DNA from: Fragum whitleyi
Taxonomy: Eukaryota > Mollusca > Bivalvia > Cardiida > Cardiidae
Length of the DNA: 64,000 bases
NCBI GenBank assembly: GCA_948146395.1
Contig: OX411544.1
Location: 51,833,933-51,897,932 of the forward strand
Direction of reading: 5' to 3'
Made by a program: the position numbers and the translations under genes. The notes below the pieces were generated by a model, which was not told the DNA's origin, searched no databases, and saw only the letters and a list, made by a program, of their open reading frames with translations. This document shows, piece after piece, positions 43,843 through 54,355 of this stretch (the stretch's first letter is position 1; each line of letters starts with the position of its first letter).

Positions 43843-46244
43843 TCCAAAACGGATACCTCAAATATGAAGTTTGTGTATGATGAGACTCACAGATCTATAT
43901 TGATTTAAATACAGCCATCTAGAAAAATTGGTCTGAAGCTTTAAAAGTAAAATCAAAGCACTGAAGTACTGATGGTGGACGTTTCTGTTGGCATACTAGA
44001 CTGATTCTTCCATTTGTTGAGGAAAGAGAAATTTTACATGTAAAATTACGATAAAAGGAAAATGGATTGACCTAAGTTCGCATCGTGCTTCAGATATACA
44101 TTTCTCAACATATATCGTCGATCGTCAACCAAAGTCCTGTAATTACAAGGTTTCTATAACTTTAGGTATTATTCCGGGTGTATTTAAAAGTGATTGTCTG
44201 ATCCATTGGGTATAAAAGGTTTTGAAACACTAATCTATTCTCCGCGGTCACAATGAAAATTCTGTTGTTATCTGCTTGAAAAATAAAATAAATGGATAAT
44301 CAATTAATGATCCGCGATTTTCATTTACAAATGGAAAAAAGAAAGGGTATGAATGTCGTGTGTTGAAAAGTAGTGTAAAACCCCATTGCATAAACCTTTA
44401 TCGCACGACCTAACTACTTTACACTACCTGCTCGCATTGTATCCGTATTCATGTGTGTGATCTAGGTTATTATTCTATTATTATCAGTAGTGTCAGGGGA
44501 GGTTACCATTCCAGTTATTCCATTTATCAAGTTTTCATGAGGTACCTCCCATAGACCATCGGGAAACAAGGGGCAAATTACTCACTCTGCCTGAAAAAAA
44601 GTTCTACGCACGCAAAACATTCACCCGATCTCAGAATTGCATATGATTACGCACTAAAAAGATGTCTTTGAGGTTTCAACAAGTTATGTAGAATACTTGT
44701 TTCAATCCATTTTTAAAATGCATAGTTGTCAGACGGACACAATTCTTGAAAAAGAGTTAATTTAATCTAAGTGAGCACTACTGTTTTGAAAACCTATTAA
44801 CATCTGACAGGATTGTTCTAACGCGGTATTAACATTGGTGAATGTAAACGTCCATCAAAAATATCCTTATAACTAGGAATACTTATAACATAACTCTGCC
44901 AGAGAACCTTGATATCACACTGGGTGAACATCGTGTAAGATTTGAAGAGCGTATCGGGGTGATCAATAGTAAAGAAAACAATCGGTTCAATTAAGGTCTT
45001 TCGTGAAGTAAAGGGGTCACCAAATTATCATCAAGAAAACTATCACAGCTGTATATTGCACACGTGAGATCTGCCATAGGCTGTGGAGAAATCATCGGAC
45101 AAGGAAGCTAGTATATGTACATCCACAGACTAACAAATGCACAAAGTAAACTTTAGACCTTTGCTTGGGACCACCAGCAACATCAGGGCTAGAGCTTGCA
45201 GAAGTTTCCAATTGTTTATCACACTTATACAATTTTATATCTAAAGGAGAATACCAAAAAAAAACTTTCTGGAAGACCAATGAAGCTTAAGGTAACTGCG
45301 GACACATAGAGGGTCATTTTAGGTCCAAATTTTAAATATTCTGCAAATCTTGTCTAATGCGATAAAATTGAACTTTGAAATACCCGCTTTCATATGTCGG
45401 TCATTAAAATGTTTTTTATATCGTAGAAATGACGCATGACGTCATCAAGGGGCTGGCCTTTTTTTAGTTGCCAAATTCAGTAATTGCCCAGTTTTTCCGG
45501 AAATAATAAACCGAGTTTTATCCCTAAATCACCATTTGCTTCGTAAAAAGACGAGTGGGGTTGTGTTTGAATGATATGAAGATATAATTTTAAGAAATAC
45601 TATGAGGTGAAACGTTTTAAATCTAAATGCCTTCTGCGTTGCTGTTATCGAGTACAGTTGCTTAAACATATTGACTTTTTCTCGAAACTTCTCCACAGAT
45701 GATTATTTTAAATAAAAACCATTTGTCTAAGAGTTAGAAAATTTGGAAAATTCGATTTCGCGGAGAAATCGCAAATCAAACAATATTTCAACGTCGCGTC
45801 AAGTGTTCACAAAAGCTGTCTTTTTTAACGGATAAAAAATGAAGTTTTTTGTTTGTTTGTTTGTTTTTCGTCAAATCACATTCAGATTTAATACTTCGAA
45901 AGGCTATATTTTACAAAAAAAAAACCCTAATTTAAGATATTTTAGAATACGTTATTGCACGAAAATTGGCGCCAAATAAGCATAGTAACGAAGGTTTTGG
46001 TGCGACGTCAAATTCGACAAAAATGTTGCAACAACTTCACAAAATCGAACTTTATGAAAAATTTAACCCGAAGACATATCTTTTTTATTTGACAAATGTT
46101 AAGCATATTCATCGCTTCTCGAATTTATAGGGTGACTATGACTTTAATTTATTACCTTCATCAGATCATGAAATACTCTCATAAATAAATGTTAATCCTT
46201 GTTACTACAGTTTTAATTGTTCCAATTAGGGACTATTGTCATGG
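43843..46244. other. No gene recognised
   Basis: About 2.4 kb AT-rich. A minus-strand 62-codon frame near 45092-45280 has no splice context or recognisable domain. Confidence 0.4.
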
Positions 46245-46638
46245 TGTTGTGTCGAAATCTCTTAAAGTCTTTTCCTCATTAAACAACGGGCAGATTTCAA
46301 CCAAACTTGGAAATGTTCCTTGAGAGACCCTCCTCATGGACTTTTCGTGAATTTTTCATTAATCCCCAGATACGGGCGTGGCAGGGCGGGGCTTTTTTTG
46401 AGCCCATAGACTACTAAAGATGTGAAACAACCAAAACTGCAAAATACCCCATGTATTCCTTGTTAACTGTCATACACATCGGGGTGGTCTTAAGTCTTCG
46501 AGAGTTTTATTCTATGATATCTGATTTAGTTCCCAAATATCACATCTGAATAAAATTAATGCAGACCATCAGACAATAAATCAAATTGATTATCTTTAAT
46601 CTTTAAATATCTTCTCCTCATTAACGAATGCTCAGATT

Positions 46639-46850
46639 GGTGGTGTCAGTGGTCTAGAGGTAGAGCATCAGCTTCTTGGCCCAAAGGTCCTGAGTTCGAT
46701 TCCCGGGAGCAGCTATTGATCTTGGCATTTTCATTGGCCCTCACATTTGGCGCGAGTTCTGGTGAATTTTCCAGGAAGCAGAATCGAGAGGGATTAATCT
46801 AAGTTGTAAAACTTGTTTACCAGTCGATATAAAATAAATCTGTTTAAACC
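46639..46850 (+). mobile_element. SINE family 2, complete with 12-bp duplication
   Basis: Head GGTGGTGTCAGTGGTCTAGA to CCTGAGTTCGATTCCCGGG (A and B boxes), body GGCGCGAGTTCTGGTGAATT and CAGAATCGAGAGGGATTAAT, tail ending TGTTTAAACC. Perfect target duplication AATGCTCAGATT at 46627-46638 and 46851-46862. Confidence 0.9.
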
Positions 46851-46989
46851 AATGCTCAGATTTCAACCAAACGTGGCAGAAATGTTCCTTGGCGGACTCT
46901 CCTCAAAACGTTTTCGTGATTTTTTGATTGAGTCCCTTAAATGTGGGTATCATGGCAGACGGGAGGGGAGGCAGTTTTCAGTGTTGCAT

Positions 46990-47270
46990 CCTGAGGTGCG
47001 TTCGTTAGAGCGAGATTCTGAAGATTCTTATTAAGATGTTTTAGACTAGTAAAGCGTTCGGTAGAGCGAGATTTTTTAGCGGCTCAATAAGAATCTTAAG
47101 ATATCTTAATGAGGAAACGAAGATGGTTTAGCATTAGCTTAAAACAAGTAGTCATGACGACGTCGAATATTTTCACTCAAAATATCGAAAATCGTTCATT
47201 ACGACGTCTTAAAAATCTCATTTCTTAAACGGTGGATTTTTCACTCTTGCTCTAACGAACGCACCTCAGG
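46990..47270. mobile_element. MITE with 22-bp perfect terminal repeats
   Basis: Starts CCTGAGGTGCGTTCGTTAGA and ends TCTAACGAACGCACCTCAGG, 281 bp. Subterminal AGAGCGAGATT is repeated. No clear target duplication, so the superfamily is open. Confidence 0.8.
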
Positions 47271-47400
47271 TCATGCAATTGTGTAGAATAACATCTCCTC
47301 AACAACTACCCAAATGGGATTGAAACTTTGACAGAAAATTTTTTGAGTGAGATCTACTGAACCAATAAAATTCAGGTGAGCAGTTTTGTGCCAGTCTGTC

Positions 47401-48024
47401 CTTCTTGTTTCACATCATGAACTGTTTACTTTATATGTAATCTGATAGACACTGTAAGTTTAAAAGTAATTTAGAAGCTGCTAGTTTATACTGTTAATGA
47501 AAAAAAGTAACTTTAATGTACACATCCACAAAAAGCACCGAACAGCTTTATTGATAAGGAACAAATGAAATCTTGCAAATACAGCCGCATTGCTGAGCGT
47601 CATTAGAAACAAAAAACAAATAAAACTTTATCTTAATGTAACACGTTGCATAAATTTTGAATGTTGAGACACTGATTAAATTGTGATGATTTTTTCTCAT
47701 ATTTTCTATAAAGAATCTATATAACTAGGTAATATGTATTTTAGATTAACATGACGGACCGACCTCTCATTTTCCGCCGTGGGGAGAAAGTGCAATTTAT
47801 GGACGATGCGCTCTTATGACACCGGTATGGCGGGTTTTCAAAAATATTTATTCTTTCTGTGTAAATTGTCATTGTAAACACTTATTGTTATTAGCCTTTA
47901 TTTATCTTCCGCACTTTTTAATCAGATAATCCATATTTCCTCTAAAGAATCTAAGAAAATGTCCAGTAATAGATAAACGTGATTCGTACCTTAGATGGTT
48001 CGAACCATTAATGTAAAGCTCTGT
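47401..48024. other. No gene recognised
   Basis: Nothing supportable. Confidence 0.4.
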
Positions 48025-48250
48025 AGTCTCCCATATTCGAGCACCTTAAGCTATGAAATTTGAACTGACAATCTTGAACAACGCGAAATTTCACTGTAAA
48101 CTACACCAAAAGTTGCATAAACTTGATGGTGATTTATCCATGTAAAGAAAAATTAGATTGGTTACATAATTGACTGACAGGGTGTGATGATAGCATGTAC
48201 ACACACTGATTAGAAAGGCATAAAAACAGTCTCCCATATTCGAGCACCTT
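48025..48250. repeat. Perfect 23-bp direct repeat
   Basis: AGTCTCCCATATTCGAGCAC followed by CTT occurs at 48025-48047 and 48228-48250. The sequence between shows no homology to other repeats in the window. Confidence 0.7.
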
Positions 48251-48926
48251 GGCAATTTTCACCCTGAGATCAAAATTACAAACCACACAATATTGAAACA
48301 GACTTACAAAATCAAAGAGACCTCTTTCTATTAACCTAGAATTATTTCAAAAGCCATTAACACGACGCCAATCGAATAAGAACAAGGGCCTGAATTTTTT
48401 TAAAAATGGCCGATTAAAAAATAGTACGGCAGAAATAAATCCTTGTATTTGGAATGTTTAGCACTTTTTTATCATCTGCTATGCATTAGAGTTTTTTGAC
48501 AGTGATTTTTAACCATTAGCAATTTGTTAAGAAAATTGAGACATCAGAATATCCCTCAAAATCAAAATGATCAAATACGGGACCCTGCTCGAAAAGAGGG
48601 AACTCAAGGCTATTATTTCATTAAGTTAAGATTTTTTTAATAAATTTTTATGGTTTACAGTCAATTTTTTTTCAAAGTCAAGATAGCCCATTGTTGGTGA
48701 AGACGGCCAAAACTAGTTTCTAAAATTGGTCAAATGGCCCAACCAGTGAATTTGCTTTCTTATCTTTTTTTTTTTCAGAAATCATTTTTTTTTGTTTCAA
48801 ACTATATTTCTTGTGAAGTAGCAATGCACATTCTTCAATGCAAATATATATTTTTATAATATAGAGGAGTGTAAGTGTTAGAGTACGGAAAAATTCCTCC
48901 CAAACATAATTTTCCTCGACAAAGCT
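48251..48926. other. No gene recognised
   Basis: AT-rich, no supported feature before the foldback element. Confidence 0.4.
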
Positions 48927-48934
48927 CTCCAGAC

Positions 48935-50243
48935 CGGTCATACTAAACTATGCCCCACGGGAAAGTATGCCCCACCAAGCCCAAAGGTACAAAATGACGC
49001 CCCAAGGGTTTGAGCAATGTGTCTAGGGGTCATTTTATGTTTTTTATATAGGAAAACACATTTTTAATCACGAGTCCAAGTTTTATTTGTCTATCTTAAA
49101 AAATAAGCGAGATATTAGTGAAAATATTTTACGACTAAGCTAGTTCAGTTACGACCCCACACCCTACCATTTCAATGGACGATAAGCAATTTGTTAGCAC
49201 CAATTCTAACAAAATACGACTATATCCGTGTATAATACAGCACTATATTGAATAATTACCGACATCTTTATTTTATTTTCAGGTTTTGAAGATATTTCAA
49301 ATTCAACACGGGACAGTTCAAAGGGACAGTTCTCTTCAACGTTTGGTCAGACGTCAACAGAAGTTGTCGTTTATGACACGGCGCATTGGGGAAAATCGAT
49401 CATATTAAGAGTAAAGTGTGGATGTTAACCCATTCCCACACAACTCTGGAGTCTTACAAAACATTATGCTGTATTTACGATGTTTTATCAAATTTGAATG
49501 AAAACAAATGGAGGGGGATTTCATTGAATTTACAGTAAGTAAGTAATTTTCAGTAAGTTTACTTGATCTGGATTGGCATCTTGATCGGGATTGAAATTTT
49601 TATAGCTGTATATATGATGTTTTGGTTGAACAACTCTATTATGTAGAGCTCTTGCATTTGGTTTTTTTTTTTTAATTTGATAAAACAACGTTTATACAGC
49701 ATAATGTTTTGTAAGACTATTCACAACAGCAGAGTTGTGTGGGAATGGGTTAACATCCACACTTTATTCTTACTATCGATCGGTTTTCCCCAATGCGCCG
49801 TGTCATAAACGACAACTTCCGTTGACGTCTGACCAAACGTTGAAGAGTACTGTCCCTTTGAACTGTCCCGTGTTGAATTTGAAATATCTTCAAAACCTGA
49901 AAATAAAATAAAGAAGTCGGTAATTATTCAATATAGTGCTGTATTACACACGGATATAGTCATATTTTGTTAGAATTGGTACTAACAAATTGCTTATCGT
50001 CCATTGAAATGGTAGGGCGTGGGGTCGTAACTGAACTAGCTTAGTCGTAAAATATTTTCACTAATATCTCGCTTATTTTTTAAGATAGACAAATAAAACT
50101 TGGACTCGTGATTAAAAATGTGTTTTCCTATATAAAAAACATTAAATGACCCCTAGATACATTGCTCAAACCCGTGGGGCGTCATTTTGTACCGTGGGGC
50201 TTGGTGGGGCATACTTTCCCTTGGGCATAGTTTAGTATGACCC
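48935..50243. mobile_element. Large foldback element, ~560-bp arms
   Basis: Left arm 48935 to ~49496 and right arm ~49673 to 50243 are reverse complements with about 20 differences by eye (roughly 96% identity), around a ~176-bp spacer. Ends CGGTCATACTAAACTATGCC and GGCATAGTTTAGTATGACCC. Flanked by the same 8 bp, CTCCAGAC (48927-48934 and 50244-50251), which argues for transposition rather than a local inversion-duplication. Each arm holds a splice-acceptor-like tract (TTATTTTATTTTCAG) followed by ~45 open codons. No transposase is seen. Confidence 0.85.
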
Positions 50244-50251
50244 CTCCAGAC

Positions 50252-51054
50252 ATATCCCCAATTTCTATATATCTGTTCTTTCCTACTTTTCTGTCCAATT
50301 CATTTGAAGACTAATTGCAGGGTGTGAAAACAAAAGTTTAACCGGATGTTTACATTCTTACTAGTGAATACAGCCGGCTCACTGTCATGGTGTTGTGTCC
50401 AAAAAATGGAAAAGTAGGTCATTTGAATGTGCATTATGGGTATTTCTGTCAACTGAAAGAATTTTCTGTGAATCTATGCACTCATGGCTTAATTTTATGG
50501 TCGTGTCTTTGAAAATTGTTAAACATTACTAATTTGAAAAAGTATTTTTGCGTTAAAGTTATCTTGGATATATGCCTTATGAATAGCATAGTTTGATGCA
50601 GTGAGGATGTGACCCAATTAACTGCTCGTGTCTAGCTCTAATGATTGATGACGTCACAGAGAACATATTTATAGCAAAATAACCGCCATGGATTTTTGAG
50701 TAGGGAGAGTTTAAAAAAAACCTTGTATTCTTAATGATTGTTTTTTTTTACTCAATATAAATGATGTGCCCTGGTGAAATAATGATATTTCTTCACACAC
50801 GTGTTCAGAAATAGTAAGTAAATCTGAATTTAACTTAATTGATATTGATAACTTGTTAAGAAGAACGGAAATACAGGTAAAGGGTATAATCCCTCCCCAA
50901 AATCAACATCTTTGGTAACATCCTTTTACTTAAGGAAAACAATTCATTTTAAACCAAACCTGAGAATGGACTTCTCTTACCCATCGGAGGTCACTGACCA
51001 CTGATTAATGGTTGAGTGTAGGTCCATTCCAGATATATGCTAAAGGACACAACA
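50252..51054. other. No gene recognised
   Basis: Nothing supportable. Confidence 0.4.
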
Positions 51055-52015
51055 CATTTTTTATACGCCGCCGGAGGCGGACTTATATTGGCGTCATCTT
51101 CTCCGTCTGTCCGTCCGTCCATCCGTCCGTCCGTCCATCCATCCGTACGTCCGTCCACTTTTCTTGTCAACGCAACTCCTCCTAAGTTTCTGGCTGGATC
51201 TTCTTGAAACTTGGTCAATGTTATCACCTCAATTGGTAGATGTGCATGAAGGAAGGATTTTACGGTTCGTTGATTTTTGCCTGAGTTATGCCCCTTGATA
51301 ACTTAGTCTCTGAGTCCTCTTTTCTTGTCAACGCAATTCCTCCTAAGTTTCTGGCTGGATCTTCTTGAAACTTGATCAATGTAATCACCTCAATTGGTAG
51401 ATGTGCATGAAGGAAGGATTTTACGGTTCGTTGATTTTTGCCTGAGTTATGCCCCTTGATAACTTAGTCTCTGAGTCCACTTTTCTTGTCAACGCAACTC
51501 CTCCTAAGTTTCTGGCTGGATCTTCTTGAAACTTGGTCAATGTAATCACCTCAATTGGTAGATGTGCATGAAGGAAGGATTTTACGGTTCGTTGATTTTT
51601 GCCTGAGTTATACCCCTTGATAACTTAATTTCTGGGTCCACTTTTCTTGTCAACGCAACTCCTCCTAAGTTTCTGGCTGGATCTTCTTGAAACTTGATCA
51701 ATGTAATCACCTCAATTGGTAGATGTGCATGAAGGAAGGATTTTACGGTTCGTTGATTTTTGCCTGAGTTATGCCCCTTGATAACTTAGTCTCTGAGTCC
51801 ACTTTTCTTGTCAACGCAACTCCTCCTAAGTTTCTGGCTGGATCTTCTTGAAACTTGGTATATGTAATCACCTCAATTGGTAGATGTGCATGAAGGTAGG
51901 ATTTTACGGTTCGTTGATTTTTGCCTGAGTTATGCCCCTTGAAAACTTAGTCTCTGGGTCCATTTTTCTTGTCAACGCAACTCCTCCTAAGTTTCTGGCT
52001 GGATCTTCTTGTTTT
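51055..52015 (+). mobile_element. Pearl-like element: 161-bp units x 5.3
   Basis: Starts TTATACGCCGCCGGAGGCGG, then a GTCC/ATCC microsatellite (51105-51155), then units whose ACTTTTCTTGTCAACGCAAC start recurs at 51158, 51318, 51479, 51640, 51801 and 51962, a near-constant 161-bp period. Units are very similar, so the array expanded recently. The last unit stops at CTTCTTG. Confidence 0.85.
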
Positions 52016-52332
52016 ATTGTCTATTAGGGCTCGTGTTAGGATTTGAAATTGAGGGGTCAATGACCCCCTGACCCAAATTTTTTTGGGGGTCAAACCAAAT
52101 TTATTGGGAGTCTAGACTTGTTTGTAGGGAGTCAAAGTTTTGCCAAGTAAACTCAATCTGCCGTCTGCATGGGTCCTTTTTAAAATGTCCAAATTTCAGC
52201 ACAGCTTTGATCTTTGGGATCTTTTCTTAAAGTTTTGGAGTCCCTTCTTAAAGTGTGAAGTATTTTGTCTTTGCTAAGATGGTAAAAAAAGAGTTAAACA
52301 GCAAATTGCAATAACTATAACTACCCTGCTGG
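52016..52332. other. Unassigned repeat-like sequence
   Basis: GGGGTCAATGACCCCCTGAC and repeated GGGGGTCAAA/GGGAGTC motifs, with similar ones at 53158-53250. May be the two ends of one old element spanning 52030-53265, but I could not align the ends. Confidence 0.3.
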
Positions 52333-52546
52333 TTATAGACCAATTCTCGCTGAGTACCAGTTCTTGACAACCACCCATTTCACAGTAAAGGTAGAAAGGA
52401 AACTCTTCTGATTTACAAGTTATGTAGACAACAACTTCTTCTGTTCAGAAAATGATTTGTTTTAAATGAATATTGCATCTTTACTGTGAAAATGGTCTGT
52501 TGGCAAGAACTGGTACGCGACAAGCTTTGGTCTCCAACCAGTATTC
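52333..52546. mobile_element. Snapback MITE with TAGACCAA ends
   Basis: Arms AGTACCAGTTCTTGACAACC and TTGGCAAGAACTGGTACG, plus CATTTCACAGTAAAG with CTTTACTGTGAAAATG, give ~55-bp imperfect arms and a ~90-bp centre. Confidence 0.65.
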
Positions 52547-53565
52547 ACCATCAAATCAACTTTTTTTGTCCACTGCGGAAACGTCTTATCTCCACTTAAA
52601 TATTGTTTTGTGAACATTTCTTTCTTTCATTAGAGGATTTCATAACGTGACCCGTTGGTCATAATTCTTTTAGTTCAAAATATCGGTTTGAAAAAAATCT
52701 TGGACAATTTAATATTACTGGGTAACAACAACTAACCAATATCTTTCATCACTTAAACTCATGTAGATCGTGCGGAATAATGCATGATGTTTCGCCGTCG
52801 TCCTTGGATTATTTCAGCATTAACTAATTTCAATCATCAATAAAAAAAAAAGTCAATTTACCACTTTCTTCAATGCCTATCGGAAAACGCAATTCTCTCA
52901 TGAATAAAATTTGACAGACAACTTTGCAGGGAAATAGCTAATTTACGTCCATTGAAAACCAGACTCTGCTCACAGCGTCTATGAATAATCAATTCCGATT
53001 GGCTGTTAAGGCAATATAATGCCTACCGTTCTTGTGTGCCTGACTTCAGATACGACCATTATCAATTTTTCACGCGACAGTTACTTCCATTTTTGTGAAG
53101 TGTGTCATGCGAGATAAACATACAGTAATGTTATACTTGACACATTACCTATGTTGTCCCGGGGTCAAAAGGACGCACTGGACATGTTTTGTTGGGGGTC
53201 AAAAAGGGGTATTTAAGAAATTCTGTGCGTCATGACCCGGGTTTACGGGTCAAACAAATGAACAAAAGAAGGATATAAGTCTAAGTTTTAGATAATTTCA
53301 CTGGTTAGGTTGTGAATTTATCAAATGATAAACTACAGTTATTCTTGATAATCCACTAAAAACCATTATAGAAAAATTTGTTCAATAAAGTTACGGTCCA
53401 ATATTGTCCAGTGATCCTGAAAGGCTTAAGAAATAAGGTGACAGTGTCCCCATGGAGACATTTCACAATAAACATTTGTCACACTTACAATCTAGCTACC
53501 GGGGTTATGTAACGAAACGGCCAGGTTCCTTATGGTCTAAAATTACTTGGTACATTCTGTAATTT
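52547..53565. other. No gene recognised
   Basis: AT-rich; see 52016 for the GGGGTCAAA motifs. Confidence 0.4.
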
Positions 53566-53719
53566 TTATGCCCCCCTTCACTTTGCACTTGTCGGTCTGT
53601 CCTTCCATCCGTCTGTAGACCGTTTTTTTTCCGGGGCATATCTCAAAAAGAGTTATTGGCCTTTGTTTATTGACAAAGAATAGGCTATTGACCTCCTTAT
53701 ATGGGGGGGGGGCATAAAT
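53566..53719. mobile_element. Small element with TTTATGCCCCCC ends
   Basis: Begins TTTTTATGCCCCCCTTCACT and ends TATATGGGGGGGGGCATAAA, with a short GTCT/GTCC/ATCC tract inside. Probably a minimal pearl-like unit. Confidence 0.55.
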
Positions 53720-53926
53720 GTTTAACAAACATCTCTTGCTTGCTTTTGCTTTTATACAGTACCTTTATTACCATGTGGATTGTTTACAAATGAATTGTGT
53801 TCTTAGTGCCTGAAGACATAATTTTCTATTTAAGTCTTCAGGGGTGTTAAATTCTCATGCCTGACTTGTCCGACATGGGTTTTTCTACCTGAGGGACACA
53901 ATTATCTTTACCTCTTGTCCATGGAC

Positions 53927-54355
53927 TAGTTGTGGGCATATTAATCGATTGTAATCAATTATCAGATGGTTTGGGCTTCTGATTTTGATGATAGACAAAG
54001 CGACTTAATAATTGATTAATCAGTTCTTAACACATAAATGAATGTCAGTATACTTTGTTATCAAAACCAACCTCAGTTTGATGGCTCAGCGTGTATCAGT
54101 TGTAACTGCCTATATGTTTATAGGCAGTTAAAACTGTTTCGTGCTGATCTATGAAGTTAGTAGAAAAATCTGCAGGAAGAGTCTTTAGATCATGAGTTTT
54201 AACTAAACTTTCACATTCTATTCTTCAAAAGATGATACTGGCAGTGCTGTATTAATTTCTAAGAAAACGATTGTGCAATGGATCATTAGTTGATTTATTC
54301 TTCCAACTAAAATTTGATTATTGATTGTGATTTGAAAACCGAATGCCCAACATTA
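53927..54355. mobile_element. hAT-like MITE, perfect 8-bp duplication
   Basis: Ends TAGTTGTGGGCA and TGCCCAACATTA, flanked by CCATGGAC at 53919-53926 and 54356-54363. TAGTGTTGGGCA-type ends plus an 8-bp duplication indicate hAT. The centre holds a hairpin, GTAACTGCCTATA with TATAGGCAGTTA. The copy at 61918-62332 is in reverse orientation. Confidence 0.85.

Larger units (their letters stand above)
46245..47400 (+). mobile_element. Tandem-unit element with two nested insertions
   Basis: At least three imperfect units (AGATTTCAACCAAACTTGG near 46291, AGATTTCAACCAAACGTGG near 46858, and a diverged one near 47290). A SINE (46639-46850) and a MITE (46990-47270) are inserted between and inside them. 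Confidence 0.55.

Noticed and set aside
45092..45280. 62-codon minus-strand frame as a possible exon
   Set aside because: No family resemblance and no convincing acceptor and donor pair.
52016..53265. One ~1.2-kb element bounded by GGGGTCAAA motifs
   Set aside because: The two ends share motifs but could not be aligned as terminal repeats, and no duplication was seen.
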